Origin: Mercenaria mercenaria | Lineage: Eukaryota; Mollusca; Bivalvia; Venerida; Veneridae | Direction of reading: 5' to 3' | DNA: 64,000 nucleotides | Assembly (NCBI RefSeq): GCF_021730395.1 | Contig: NC_069369.1 | Location: 60,911,501-60,975,500 of the forward strand | Shown: positions 1 through 13,552 of the stretch, piece by piece | Numbering within the stretch: the stretch's first letter is position 1 | How the letters are laid out: each line of letters starts with the position of its first letter | Made by a program: the position numbers and the translations under genes | Notes under the pieces: generated by a model | The model's input: only the letters and a program-made list of their open reading frames with translations | Told to the model about the DNA's origin: nothing | Database searches by the model: none

Positions 1-1040
1 TGACAGGATTTTAGGGATTGTTACTTTAACCGTCCAATCGCCTTTTATATTAGGACATATATAAATATTGAAATGCATGTTACCATGAAGAAAAATATGA
101 ATTCGTGTGAATGTAATGCAAAGCGTACTGAACACAGTAAAATATGATGCTAGAAAGAAGTGTTTGATAGCCGCCCGTTTTACACTAATTATTAAAATCT
201 ATGTTTTGTGTTAGTTTATAATACAATGTATTTTGAACACATGGTATAAATGACATGGGATTGTATTATTATTAATAGTTAGGGCTGTGCGGAAAAGCTT
301 TAAAGTTGATGGGTCTCTAACACAGATTAGAATGTGTCATTGGTAAAACTCATACAGAGCGGCGGTTCGCATATCTCTGATGCTTAAATTACATACACCA
401 ACTCATGCTAATTTTATTTCGCATTTTTATATCATATTTATTTTATTTGTACAAACAAACAAATTACACGAAAATGCAGAAGCATTTACTCAAGAACATG
501 CGTTTACGATTGAAATGTCTGTATTGTGTGTTAGTTATACGCGTGAATTAAAATCTCGTTTTTATATAGTTTTATTTCCTTATTGATTGTATCCCCATTT
601 CAAATTTCTGTCTAGTCAATTGGTCGATAGTGAAGAAGACTATATATCAATGCAACAGTCAGTATTTCCTTGGGGATAAATCAACCAGGTAAATTTTAAC
701 CTAGTTGGTTCCACCTCTCCACGTACACAGAAAGGAGGAAACAACTAACAAGGTGATATTTTTCTAGCCGTGGTTAGTTTTGTCCCCTGGTAATTTTTGT
801 CTTCCAAGTTTTTGTACGAAGCAATCTTTTTTATCATCAAATCCATCCAAGGTCTTATGAGAATTAAGTGTGTATATTTTGTAATCATATGTACCTAAAA
901 GCCAATGTGAAATATTGCAATTTCGACTCGATATTGACCATAAGTTTTGAATGTTTTAGCAACAGTACCCTTTGAAAAATGGTGCCAGATTCTGTGCTCA
1001 TGCAAATTCCGTGCAAGTTTCATTAAGTTTGCTCAATTTG
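1..1040. other. AT-rich non-coding stretch
   Basis: I see no convincing exon, RNA gene or named repeat here. The open frames are short, low in complexity and lack splice-site or domain support. Confidence 0.5.
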
Positions 1041-1044
1041 CACT

Positions 1045-1615
1045 CTTACATTGTTGACAGACAACAGTCATTGGATGATGGACAAAGGGCAGTATGTTAT
1101 CACTAACATTACTGACGAACAGACAGGACGATAGAGCATAAGAGAAATATCTTAGCACTAAACCTGCTGACAGAAAGACATTTTAGCCTAGCTCAGTAGG
1201 GAGAGTGCAGATGTTTGGATCGCGGGAGTCTGCTCGCGGGGTCATGAGTTTGATCCTAGGGCGAAGATACTGTGCCTGAAAGCATTTGTCCTCCATCTCT
1301 GATTCATGTGGGGCAGTTGGCAGCTACTTGCGGAGAAAAAGTTTGTACTGGAACAGAATCCGGGAACACCGCATAACTGAAATACTGTTGAAAAAAACGG
1401 CGTTAAACCCAAAACAAACAGACAAACAAAACATTTTAACACTAAAAAGTTGACATATTGACTGACAGACCGACATAGCATGACGAACTACTAGCAATAA
1501 GAAAAAGTGGACAGACAGACTAACCGACAGAGCATAATAGGACAGAGGGCAATATGTTGGCACTAAAACTGTTGACAAACTGACCGTAAAAGCATGATGA
1601 AGTAAAATACAACAT
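1045..1615. repeat. Minisatellite split by a SINE
   Basis: A degenerate unit of about 60 bp recurs on both sides of the SINE at 1186-1430. It combines short gacaga runs, an agagcata segment, a gacaaagggcagtatgtt-like segment and a gcactaaa-ctg segment. Copies lie at about 1045-1180 and 1440-1610. The SINE therefore landed inside a pre-existing minisatellite. Confidence 0.55.
1186..1430 (+). mobile_element. tRNA-derived SINE with target duplication
   Basis: The head looks like a tRNA: a tagctcagtaggg A box near 1188 and a catgagtttgatcc B box near 1243. The body includes cagttggcagctacttgcgg, and the tail is cgttaaacccaaaacaaac. It is bounded by an exact 8-bp direct repeat, acatttta, at 1178-1185 and 1431-1438, the expected target-site duplication of LINE-driven retroposition. 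The 3' half of the same family recurs at about 50751-50870. The layout matches the V-type SINEs known from bivalves; the exact family name is not certain. Confidence 0.8.
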
Positions 1616-2188
1616 GTTATTTTCCGTAAGTATTGACCTCATGAATATTCCGTATGTTTCCATAAATTAATTTTCGGCACCCGAACCTAAAATAGCGAAA
1701 CCAATACAAGATCACCAAGTGGTATGTGCAGATATAGAAGTGTAGATGTATGCGAGGCTGCCTTCTCTATTATATTTTCAGTAGCAGACGCTTACTATCG
1801 GGTAAATGAATTCTCGAAGTTCGCGATAGAATACACAAGAAAATGCTATTATACAAGAAGTTATACATTTAAAACCTTATTGCTATCTATTATAAACATA
1901 TTTGTACACTAAATGTCTTTCAATAAAATGGAATGCAGCCCTCTTTCAAATACAGATTAATTTGCGTTTCAGCGAGGATTTAATACATTTTATACACCTA
2001 TGTTTACATTTTAAATTGTGTTTCCTTTGCGGAAATTAATAAAATCATGTCCTAGATAAATAAAACTTTTATACAAGAAAATGAAGACCCTTTGTAATAC
2101 GACGACGCACCAAATATGAAATAATATACTGGAGTTCTTTGGTTCCGTGTCTGACACTGTGTATTCTATGTCTCCTACAAGGGTTATC

Positions 2189-2453
2189 GGCCCCCGTGAC
2201 CGAGTGGTTCAGGTCACTTACTTCGAATCACTTGCCCCTGACCGTTGTGGATTCAGAACCTCGCCTGGTGTTTAGAATTCTTTCAGTAAACCACCCAGCT
2301 ACCTGGCTTGACGAAGGTCGGTGATTCTACCAAGGTGCCGTCCACACCTGAAATAATGCTTGCTGGGGAACAAGAGTCCACCATGAAGCACTGGAAAGCC
2401 GTCATATGGCCTATACTTGTGTCGACGGTGTGACGTTAAATCCAACAAAACAG
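2189..2453 (+). mobile_element. tRNA(Ser/Leu)-like bivalve SINE
   Basis: The element starts ggcccccgtgaccgagtgg, a Ser/Leu-type tRNA head with its A box, followed by a degraded B box near ggattcagaacc. The body has the caccc/gctggctt and aaggtcggtgattctac blocks, and it ends gtgtgacgttaaatccaac. This family is very common in clam genomes (RUDI-like V-SINE, from memory). A decayed piece of the same head and body lies at 28578-28680. It is not a functional tRNA, because the fold is broken and the sequence continues as SINE body. Confidence 0.75.
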
Positions 2454-3018
2454 TCTACAATAATCGAGTATTTTATTAAAATTATATATATCACACTCAA
2501 TCAGTCAATGTTGTACAAGTGGAGTATAACACTATTTATCTTTGTGTCTGATTGTACTTTTATATTCTGTTAATATTCAATATGTTGCTTGCGTGCAGAT
2601 TTTATTGAGGCTTTAAATTAGTGCTACATTTAACACCTATCTGCATACAGTAAAATAACACTTCACTAACAAATAGATTTAGTTTCTTATAATACCGATA
2701 AATATATATAACATTCATTTGTATCACAATATCATGCATAATTTGTAAATACGGACATTTAATATTCAGTATCTCACGATTTTCATCTTGTCAATGAGCA
2801 GTTGAAGATTAATGAAACCTTATAAGGAAAACTTCCCTAAATTACATTTTGCACATACCATACTTGAAAGCAGCGAATATCAAATAAATATTTGTATGGA
2901 CTTCTTGTTTTGTGGTCTTATGCAAAAATGTCCGGTGATAGACTTGTATCAGAAACCGGAAGTGTTTTTACGGGAAGAAAATAAGAATAATGAACAATTC
3001 AGATTCTGTACTCTGGAT
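2454..3018. promoter_or_regulatory. Presumed upstream region and 5' leader of gene A
   Basis: No separate gene is seen. The last 70-80 bases before the ATG at 3019 resemble those before the ATG of gene B at 13553: both contain a gaaaccgga block and a cagattct/aagattct block just before the start. This suggests a shared transcribed leader. I cannot place a TATA box or transcription start with confidence. Confidence 0.3.
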
Positions 3019-6000
3019 ATGGCGGTAAGACAAAACTTTACCTTACTTTGTATCTTAAACAGTAATTTTTAATTTACCCGTTTGTTGCATATTCAGAAAT
3101 ATTTCGATGAGTGTGATTTTGTGGTATTTAGATACTGGAAACTAAATGATCAACTAGGATAGTCAGTATTGCGATGTAGTTAAAAATGATTATGAAACTA
3201 TCGTATATATTCATGTCTTGCGTAGTAAATTATATAATGTAATTGAGGACAGTTTACAGCCGACATGCAAACGATTACACATGCGTAAACCAAACATATA
3301 TTTTCTATTAAAAAAATATTCACTCACTGATGTATGTTTACTTACATACTACTTTTAGGCGCTACAACCGCCCTTGCCATTTAAAAATATTTGGGTTTGA
3401 ATTAATTCATCATCGCCGTTAGATAACGACGGACCTTATTTGCAACAAAATATATGTGACCCGCATATTCGCATGAGTGTCGTTAAATAGGAAGGACTCG
3501 TTAGTTTTAATTGAAATGTTTATAAGCGTTTCAGTCGCCTGATCAACACATTGGACCGCTTGTCGGCACAGGGTTTTGGAAACGAATAACAGTCAAGGTG
3601 ATGTTAAAATGCGTATTATTTTTCAGCCACTGGAAACGAATAACACCCGACTGGGTGACATTCAAAACAATTATCGTATATTGATAATGTTCGAATTGTG
3701 TTATTCAAAATTAATACCTGCTTGGTCAATAAAACTTTTACATTCAATGTTTACTGGAGGTATAATAAATGTAATTGTTCAATGTGCAACACGAACTTTA
3801 ATAATTATCAATCTTCTAAAATAAAATCGTTGCAGTTGCCTTTCAGGATATACTGTATATTTTCAGCAACTTCTAGTAATTCCGCCACGCTTACACGTTC
3901 TGTCATCTAAACTTAAACGTGATCGAGATATACAGAAACAGATAAATGACATAGCAAGAAAAGCCAGAACGGCTGCGGAATCGTTCAAATCTGCGATTTC
4001 TAAAGAAGGAAGTGCAGTTTTACTTCAGAAAACATTGTTCATAACAAGCTCATCAAACGATATCAGTATTGCAGATATGCAACGCGCCTTAAATGCTGCA
4101 ACACAAGCGTTGACTGCAACAAGCGACATTGTTGTCAGCCTGCAAAGAGACATTCATAGCAGCATTGAAATTTGTAGAGGTCGAAAAGGTCATTATGAAT
4201 CAGAACTGGACACTATTCTGTCAAGAATATCTAACATGTGGACTGAAATAGAAAGTCTTGAGGTCATTATCACAATACATGAGGATGAAGCGACATCATT
4301 ATCTGTAGAGGCAGTGGAACTTAACAAAAGGGTGTACGATATGAAGAAAGCTGCCAAAAAGAAGAGAAAACATGTTGAAACAACTGGTCTCATTGGCGGA
4401 ATTGTTGGACTTGCACTGGCTCCTTTTACAGGTTCCGGTTAAATGTTTATTCTTTTCAAGTTTAATACGTATCTTAACACTATGTTTTCTTTTACCTTTA
4501 ATCTGAATCAATATGATACGAAAAAGAATTGCATTTTACGGTATTTGATCCTTATTAGGATTGGATATTCATGTGATAAATCAATACAAACAAACCTGCA
4601 CGTTGCCCCGTACTCGGACTCCAGTGTTATTTCTCTCCAAACATCAAAGGGTAGTTTTTATCATTCTTAGTCTGGTCGTCGGACTGTCTGTGCTTGCGTT
4701 CGTCATAACTTGTACCCGCTCTGTATCGTTTTACCCCAGCTAGCTTAATGATAACCATAATGCCGGTTTGTAGCGAGATTAGAGGTCAAATAGGGATTAT
4801 TTCTAGTCGGCCCTGTATCTTTTTATCCCTTGGGATGATTGTCAAATTACTTACTTGAAATATTAACCATGATAAGACAATGTGCAGAAACAAAACGTCT
4901 GTAGTATATGTTCTAAGGTTAATGTCACACGGTGAGGTCAAAGGACAAGCAGGGTATATTTCGTGTCCGCTCTGAAGACTGTATCTTTTTTCCAAACAAT
5001 ATAACATCTTGCCATAAATGTTAACCTTAATGCGACAATGTACAGAATACAATTTTCTGTCAGGTTTATGTTCTTAATGGCATGGCTAGATCGATCAAAT
5101 ATTGTAAAATCGTTTAATTTCGTGGACACGAAATTTCGTGGTTTTGGCAAAAACGACTATTTTCTAAAGATATTAATTCGTAGATTTCATATTTTCAGCA
5201 CACAGTGCTTGGGAAATTATTGTTTCGTCGGAATTTAATTTCATGTTGACACAACCACGAAATCAATGAAAATTAGTTCCTCTACGAATATTAATGATTT
5301 CAAAGTATTTCGTGTTCGCTCTGTATCTTAGTGTCTACTGAAAGGACTTTCACTGGTTGCCGTTACGGTAATGGAAGAATGCAGTATTTGCAGTGTTTGC
5401 CATGCCACTTGTATTTATGGAACTTCTTTTAAGGAAGTCCAGAGTAGTAGAAGGGGACCTGACAGGTGTTGCACATTTTGTTACCCTTAATTACGAACAT
5501 AATCAAATTTTGGTATTGTTTTGTTTGGTACAGTTCTATGATTATATAGAATCTGTTGATACATTATAGTCTTTAAATGACAAGCTGTAGACAGATCAGA
5601 CATTAAAGGAAAATAATGTATACTGTTCTTGAATTATAGTCACAAAAGCTGTATTTTATTAAGTGATACAAACAAGAACGTAAACATTTGTTTTCATTTT
5701 CAGGTGGAACAAGTTTAGCTCTGGCCACTGCAGCTACAGGTATTAGTGCTGCGGTTAATTTGCCCCGCGCTGATACGTATGAGAAAACTGCTTCTAGGCT
5801 ACACAATGACGCCGAGAGGAAAACAGTAAAGGTTGAAGAACTCACGTCTCAGAAATCAGAGTTGATGAAACAAAAATCTTCTCTTGAATCTGAAATGGGA
5901 CCAGTTCAGTCCAGAACAGGTTCGTTAAGTACAAAAAAATCTCTTCACAGTTAGAAAGTGTACAGGAAAATCTATCATACATGTATATTCGGTAAACGTT

Positions 6001-9000
6001 TATCATATTCATTTTTGTCTAAGATCTTTGTTGTCGGCAGTAAACAATATGTTTGGTTTTCATAACAATTTAAAAAAGCACTTGTAATTCATTGATATTA
6101 GTCTACTGGTATTTTGTCTGTTTTGTAGAAAGTTTGACAGAGGCATCTAATGTCCTTCAGCAAGTGACAAGCTTCCTGCTCCCAACAATCCATGCCATTG
6201 ATGTTCTTCTGCATGCTTTCCAGGTAACCAAAATTGTATGGTAAATTGTTATAGTACATAAAACATATAAAATGTTAAGTTCCAAATGATTGAAATAAAA
6301 TGTTTTCGGAGTAGAGCTGTACAAGAAAACAAAAAAACGAGAAATGGTTAAAAAAATCTGCGACCTTTTACACCGAGGACAAATTAAAGGTAATAGAGAA
6401 TGATACAAAATGCAGCGTTGAGTTACTGTTCCTCACAATGCAATTCCTCTGCACTCAATGTCCGTTCCTATCATTGTGTGAACTATGAACCAAAGCATTT
6501 ACACTATTCTTGAATTATCTTTATATAAAAAAATAACAAAAAGATGAACGGGGTGGTGGAGTAATGTAAACAACGAGCTAAGGTAGAGTTATGGTTCTTA
6601 GATACTGCACGTTTCATTAATGCTCTCTTTGTTTGCAGTTTGAATAAATGCACTTCTCAATCAGTATATTTAGAGGAAATACGTAGTACAGGAATTAAAA
6701 TAGTAAGCAAGTTAGAGTTACGTTTTCTGTTACCTGCTTCTGATATCCTGTATAACTGTTTAAAGATTGTACACATTTCTTTGACAATATTAGTGTTATT
6801 CACCGAACAAAAGTGTATCGTATGGACAAACAGACGTACATGAAATGATGAGTATTTGCTACAGTTACTCTTTGTTACATTTTCATGAAATTTATATCGT
6901 CTTCTAATGCAATTTAATATTTTTTAATAGTTTGTGTGATTCAAGAAGTCTTAATAGCAGCATATGTTACCATTTCAGTAGATTTGCCATGCACACTTCG
7001 TCACATACAGTGATTGGTGCAAAACCATCATAAATTTGAATAAAAAATGTGCAAACCATCCCGGGTGTGGTTTGGGGTGCATGAGATCTTAATCGAGACA
7101 TGATTTATCTACTCTTTTCTCGCACACAATGGGACAACCAATTAGAGAAAATTTATGACTAATACTTTACAGAACTGTTCTTTTGTGTACAGGACATGAG
7201 CACAGCAATTGAGGACGCATCACTACAAAACAATTCGTTTGAAATTATTCGACTTGCGTTTTCAAGCACACCCAAGCGCATTGAGGGTCGTTCATCGCCG
7301 TACCTCGATCGGCTTATGGTAAAATTTTATTTCATAATATTAAAAGATGATCATACAAATATAACGTAATGTAAATCAGCGAATCGACTCTCGCTGCTCC
7401 CGTTGACACTTTCTGTCAAACCGATTTTATTCACTGATATTGTGAAATAAATCTACTTTTATTGCGGTCACACATGTCTGAAATATAATACAAAACAATT
7501 AATAAGGCGAATATGAATGCCCTCTCGAAAATGTATTAGTCAACTGGTTGACGTCAGGCCTTATGGAAGATATATTGAATGAATAATTTCAAGTAACAAA
7601 GGTGCAGTAAATGTTGTGTGTTATCTAACAAGTGTGGGGTGGTTTAAAATCTATTGTCGTGTGTTATCTAACAAGTCTGGGCATATTTTATCTTTGTCCA
7701 TGTTTCTTCTTTGTCAGAGTACTTGCAGACTTAAGACTTATTTAACATAAATAGCATTAGTTAATGTGTTTAATTTCGGATATCTAATTTGATATTAGTA
7801 CCATATATCATGAATACATTTTTCTTTCACTTTCTCCTCTTATTAACTGAGTCAAATGCAAATAAATAATTGCTATTCGACTCCACAAAAATGGCTGATA
7901 TATATTGAACCGCACTGTCGATCTCTACGTAACGGTTACAACCAGTTTTATAACCAGAGTTTACCGAATGCATTTAGCAGTAGCATAAACACTGTATTAA
8001 GTTTCTGCTTTTTTCAACGCACAAACTAACGTATTATGTGATGGCGCAGACCATCTGTAAGTAGGTCTGTTATGAATTTCGTTTCAGCTTAGAGCAATTT
8101 AAAACTGTTTTGTCCTGTGGGCAGAGGATAATCTATTGATTTTGAAGTACATCGCTCAAAGGTCAAGGTTGTAGTAACAGTTTCCGCTCCTAAACCCTTA
8201 ACAAAAATCCGCCGCCTCATTATTCAAGGGCAGTGGAAGACCCTTGTTGATTTTGAGGTCGGTAGGCCAAATGTTAAGGTCATAGTGACTATTAATACAA
8301 CAAGAGGACCATGATGGTCCTGAATCGCTCACCTCTTCCCACATGACCCAGTTTTGAGTATGACGTCGTTTTTTCTATTATTTGACATAGTGACCTAGTT
8401 TTTGAGCTAATGTGACCCAGTTTTGAACTTGACCTGGATATTATCAAGATAAAAATTCTGACCAATTTTCATGAAGATCCATTGAAAAATATGGTCTCTA
8501 GAGAGGTCACAAGGTTTTTCTATTTTTATACCTACTGGCCTAGTTTTTGACCGCACGTGACCCAGTTTCGAGTATGACGTCGTTTTTTCTATTATTTGAC
8601 ATAGTGACCTAGTTTTTGAGCTCATGTGACCCAGTTTTGAACTTGACCTGGATATTATCAAGATAAAAATTCTGACCAATTTTCATGAAGATCCCATGAA
8701 AAATATGGCCTCTAGAGAGGTCACAAGGTTTTTCTATTATTTGACCTACTGACATAGTTTTTTGTAGGCACGTGACCCACTTTCAAACTTGACCTAGATA
8801 TCATCAAGATGAACATTCTGACCAATTTTCATGAAGATCTCATGAAAAATATGGCCTCTAGAGAGGTCACAAGGTTTTTCTATTTTTATACCTACTGGCC
8901 TAGTTTTTGACCGCACGTGACCCAGTTTTGAAACTGACCTAGATATCATCAAGGTGAACATTCAGATCAATTTTCATGAAGAGCCATTGAAAAATATGGC

Positions 9001-11165
9001 CTCTAGAGAGGTCAAAAGATTTTAATAATTTTAGACCTACTGACCTAGTTTTTGATCGCAGCTGACCCAGTTTCAAATTTGACCTAGATATCATCAAGAT
9101 GAACATTCAGACCAACTTTCATACAGATCCCATGAAAAGTATGGCCTTTAGAGAGGTTACAAGGTTTTTTTATTATTTGACCTACTGACCTAGTTTTTGA
9201 TGGCACATGACCCAGTTTCAAACTTGACCTAGATATCACCAAGCTGAACATTCTGACCAATTTTTATGGAGATCCATTCACAAGTATGGCCTCTAGAGAG
9301 GTCACAAGGTTTTTCTATTTTTAGACCTACTGACTAGTTTTTGACCGCACATGACCCTGTTTCGAACTTGACCTAGATATCATCAAGATGAACATTCAGA
9401 CCAATTTTCATACAGATCCCATGAAAAATATGGTCTTTAGAGAGGTCACAAGGTTTTTCTATTATTTGACCTACTGACCTAGTTTTCGATGGCACGTGAA
9501 CCACTTTTGAACTTGACCTAGATATCATCAAGATGAACATTCAGACCAACTTTCAATGAAAAATATGGCCTCTAGAGAGGTCACAAGGTTTATCTATTAT
9601 TTGACCTACTGACGTAGTTTTTTGTAGGCATGTGACCCACTTTCAAACTTGACCTAGATATCATCAAGATGAACATTCTGACCAATTTTCATGAAGATCT
9701 CATGAAATATATGGCCTCTAGTGATGTCACAGGGTTTTTCTATTTTTAGACCTACTGACCTAGTTTTTGACCGCACGTGACCCAGTTTCGAACTTAACCT
9801 AGATATCATCAAGATGAACAATCAGACCAACTTTCATACAGATCCCATGAAAAATATGGCCTTTAGAGAGGTCACAAGGTTTTTCTATTATTTGACCTAC
9901 TGACCTAGTTTTTGACAACACGTGACCCAGTTTCGAACTTGACCTAGATATCATCAAGGTGAGCGTTCTGACCAATTTTCATGAAGATCTTGTGAAATAT
10001 ATGGCCTCTAGAGAGGTCACAAGGTTTTTCTATTTTTAGACCTACTGACCTAGTTTTTGATGGCACATGACCCAGTTTCGAACTTGACCTAGATATCATC
10101 AAGGTGAACATTCTGACCAATTTTCATGAAGATCTTTTGAAATATATGGCCTCTAAAGAGGTCACAAGGTTTTTCTATTTTTAGACCTACTGACCTAGTT
10201 TTTGACGGCACGTGACCCAGTTTCGAACTTGACCTAGATATCATCAAGATGAACATTCTGACCAACTTTCATAAAGATCCCATAAAAAATGTGACCTCTA
10301 GAGTGGTCACAAGCAAAAGTTTACGGACGGATGCACGGACGGACGGACGACGGACACCGCGCGATCACAAAAGCTCACCTTGTCACTTTGTGACAGGTGA
10401 GCTAAAAACAGTTTTCGCGCAATATCGTGAAACTGCCTCGACCTATTAGTAAAAGGTCAAAGTTACTTTTATGCAAAGTGATTTGGTAGACGTATCATTG
10501 TGCTGGTATTATTGTGCTAGTCATGTAACCGCTTGTTAGATATAGTATTTCACTCTCATGTTTCATTGATAGGAAAGACAAATCGAAACTCACGTACTTG
10601 TGTTTAACATTTATATTTTGTTAAAATCTTTCACATAAAAAGGCAATGCATGCATTATATAGCTAATACGTACTAAGCAATCAAATAATGTCTTTTACAA
10701 TGTTTGTTCCATGAAAAAAGTTATTCCAGATATTTTAATTACCCAAGAAACTGAGAAAGCGGTGTACTGTGTTATTAAGTTGTTTTTAAAATATGGATAT
10801 TTTTATTGAATCACCTGGTTACATTGTCTAGGGCATCTATAGTGTATTTTTAAGGAGCTCAATCGTTTCGTAACATCTGTCTTTTCCCCTTCATTTTCCA
10901 GTCGCTAAAGGTCATGGCTTCCTGTTGACTCAGTGTGGTGAAAGATTAAATGTGTCACCTTTAAGTAATCGCGTGTACATAGATGCTTGTTTTCGAGTTA
11001 TGAATAATAAATTTTCACGGAATTAAACAATTGACAGTATAACAATCCGTACCGCATATCACGATTTTCTGTATAGCTACATTTATTCATTTATTTCAGG
11101 AAAAATGGGAACAGTTGGAAGGAATATTGCTACAACATGGAGCTCAGAATTTTCAGTTGAAGTAA
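3019..11165 (+). CDS. Gene A: helical protein with central hydrophobic hairpin (tandem paralogue 1)
   Basis: Coding exons read by eye: 3019-3024, 3867-4431, 5704-5919, 6129-6223, 7193-7318 and 11100-11165. All introns are GT-AG. Phases agree across every junction (0, 1, 1, 0, 0), giving 357 residues and a TAA stop. Residues 3-175 are charged and predicted helical, with motifs LSSKLKRD, AESFKSAISKEG, LLQKTL and YESELDTILSRIS. Residues about 177-210 form a Gly/Ala-rich hydrophobic hairpin (LIGGIVGLALAPFTG, then LALATAATGISAAV). Residues 215-262 are a coiled coil. The C-terminal exons carry FLLPTIHAIDVLLHAFQ and a short EKWEQLEGILLQHG tail. No signal peptide is seen. I do not recognise a named family. 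Helix, hydrophobic hairpin, helix is the general layout of membrane-inserting helical proteins such as ClyA/HBL-like proteins or apolipoprotein L, which is only an analogy. Gene B is its paralogue, with the same exon lengths except the first and last. The tiny first exon is the least certain part. Confidence 0.72.
4690..5345. repeat. Degenerate tandem repeat of about 185 bp in intron 2 of gene A
   Basis: The blocks cgctctgtatc, ggtcaaa..agcaggg and taacc-t-a-gacaatgt-cagaa recur two to three times. A palindromic insert at about 5117-5300 interrupts the array, and a cgtgttcgctctgtatctt block resumes after it. Confidence 0.5.
5117..5300. mobile_element. Palindromic MITE-like repeat
   Basis: The left side reads tttcgtggacacgaaatttcg followed by ttaattcgtagattt. 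The right side carries the inverted counterparts: acaaccacgaaatc, then ctacgaatattaat. A short non-autonomous DNA element is the simplest reading. The ends are approximate. Confidence 0.45.
8300..10406 (+). mobile_element. Tandem-core element, Helentron-associated (HINE/pearl-like) type
   Basis: The left end is agaggaccatgatggtcct followed by gaatcgctcacc. The core is about 13 head-to-tail units of roughly 145 bp, each containing gacctagtttttgac, gacccagtttcgaac, gatatcatcaagatgaac and cctctagagaggtcacaagg. The right end has a run of gacgga units, the segment gcgcgatcacaa, and a hairpin of agctcacc / ggtgagct around tgtcactttgtgaca. Known bivalve elements of this design have been tied to Helitron/Helentron replication, so that class is an inference. 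It lies inside intron 5 of gene A and has no coding capacity. Confidence 0.7.
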
Positions 11166-11935
11166 TAAGTAATCTTTACGGTCATCAGATAGAAAACCCA
11201 GAGTAACAAAGTTAAAAAGAATTCTTGACCATTTCTCTAATTTTCTGTCCAAATCAGAGCATCATGACATTGTCACCATTTGATTCTATCTGATTCTTCG
11301 TTTTAAGAGTCGCAAAGAGAATATATTTGAAATTGATACAGTCTATTGAAGTGACTTCTGTTGTATGTAGAAAATTGCCCCTTTGACTATCTTTCAAATG
11401 AATATCGTTGGAAAACTCATGAATATTTTTGTGAAAGGGAAATAATCATATTATATACATGCAAACATTAGTGCCACTTTGTCTCGTCTGATAGATCTTG
11501 CTTTCAGCTACTTACACACAAAGGAGAAATAGTTCTGTCTATTAGAATTTTCTTTATTTTCACCAGTTTTGCAAGACCGGTGTCTTTATCTGTTATCAAA
11601 ACATGATTCGTTTGTATGATGATGTTTAACTATGTCAGAAATTGTTGAAATATTCTGTTGCTACTTAACACAACAAAATCAACACAGAATCTTACTGTGT
11701 TTATTATATTATATATGCTTTGATGGAAAACTTTCAAATGAGTCGTCTCCCTTAAACATTGCTATCTCAAAACATTGCACGACAACCTATTATTTTAATT
11801 GCTGATATATGACACTTACATGTAATTTCAGTATACAGGAAAGCTACATGAAAATCTGTCTGTTAGAAAAATACTGCCATATGTGCTTTCTAATATTTCT
11901 TAATGAGTCAGAATACTTAAAGATAAATAAAAGAA
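11166..11935 (+). other. Probable 3' UTR of gene A
   Basis: AT-rich sequence follows the TAA of gene A without a credible open frame. The first plausible aataaa polyadenylation signal I see is at 11926-11931. The extent of the UTR is inferred. Confidence 0.3.
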
Positions 11936-13552
11936 TGGGATAATCTTTGTCATATTTCTTCCCTGTTAGGTAAAATAATTCTTATTTCCGTGTTTTAATT
12001 TCCTGTGCGATTTGGCAATATTGTACAAACGAGATAATCGCTAAACAGGTAAATACGACGGAAACATTCACCGTAATTACCAAACAAAAGTCACCTTGTG
12101 AAGAAATTTTATAGCTATATAATAAATGAATACCATTTAATTTTTGTTTGCTAATAATCTAGAATTCATAAACATAATTCTGATTATTTCGTGCGAGTCT
12201 TCAAATACAAACTTCAAACATGCAGGACAACTGGTATACCTCGTTATTTATTATTTCTTACATGCACCCTTCAAGTATTTCTTTAAGCAAAACAAAAGTG
12301 CTTTTAGTAATTCAATATGTCATTCCATTTACGAAAAGTTTAATTAAGTCCTCTAACGAAACGTTATTGCAATCTCAGTAATTGTTAAATTAAATCTAAA
12401 TTTTCGACTATGATTTCAAACTCTTAATATACACCTTCCTCTTACCTCAGGTCGATACAAAATATATAGTATACAATAATATATATATAGTAATAATTCA
12501 AACTAATTCTCATGGTTTTAAAACGATCAGGTGATGCTAATTTTAATTTTATATGTATTTTACCTTATTAACACGTGATTGTTAACAATGATAATATTCA
12601 ATTAAAAACTAAAAGACTGAAGTGTTTGTGATTCTCAACATAAACCATTGCCGACAAACGGGTATACATGTATAAGTCGTGCAGACACATACCAGCCAGT
12701 CACGTATTGATCAAAGAATAAATACCCGCTTTTTGCTTCCGTTTGCGCGTCAGGTCAAAATTAATTCATTCACAGTCATTCCATAGTGAATGCTTTAGAT
12801 ACACATATTACAGCAGTCAATACTCAAAACGTTTCCGGAAGCTAAATTTCTAACCACAAATGAAACGTAAAAAGAAGAAACATAAAATGATGTTTAATGG
12901 TTACACAAATGAGTAAAATCGAGTATAAAAAGGAGGGGAGATAAATCGATAATTATCTAGGACTGAATTATACTTCAAAGCCTTCACGAATCCTATAATA
13001 AGTACTACTATAATTTAGGGACCACTAAGACTATATTCTGTAGCTGCATATGCATTTTGAAGAGTGCCCGATTTGAAAATAAAAGAACTTCAAAATGAAA
13101 AAAAGAACTTTCGGATAAACAGGCTTGCGCGCGTTTTTTACGGGAGTGGGATTATGTAAACACTTGCATATTAGATTTGATAATAAAACTTTTGGAAGGG
13201 ATGCTATTTATAAACTAATGATGAAAAGATTATCAAACATCTATCACTACAGATAAATAGTACTTGTTCGGCAAATATCCAGGTTCTTTAATTACTTATG
13301 GTATCAATATGAAGAACGAGTGAAATCTTGGTATAAGTCGCTGCAAGAATTTGAAGGAATAAATATGATCGAACACTTTATTTTCCCGGTGTACATGTAG
13401 TACTTTCCAATCAATAGATGTAAACGTAAAGGAAAATAATACCTTTTGCGATGAGCGCACGCACGGGGAAATAACTATCCTGTACTGGAAACCGGAATTC
13501 AGACTTATATACGGAAATATTTGATTACTTACAAGATTCTATTGCTTGGATA
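11936..13552. other. Intergenic region between genes A and B
   Basis: AT-rich and apparently unique, with no convincing exon or complete mobile element. The last part (about 13455-13552) should hold the leader of gene B, judged by its resemblance to the leader of gene A. Confidence 0.4.

Noticed and set aside
2189-2262. Genuine tRNA gene
   Set aside because: A- and B-box-like motifs are present but the arms do not pair and the sequence continues as a SINE body; the heads at 1186, 34985 and 42060 fail the same way.
8300-10406. CRISPR array or satellite centromere
   Set aside because: Units are contiguous without unique spacers and the array is bounded by defined left and right modules, as in a mobile tandem-core element.
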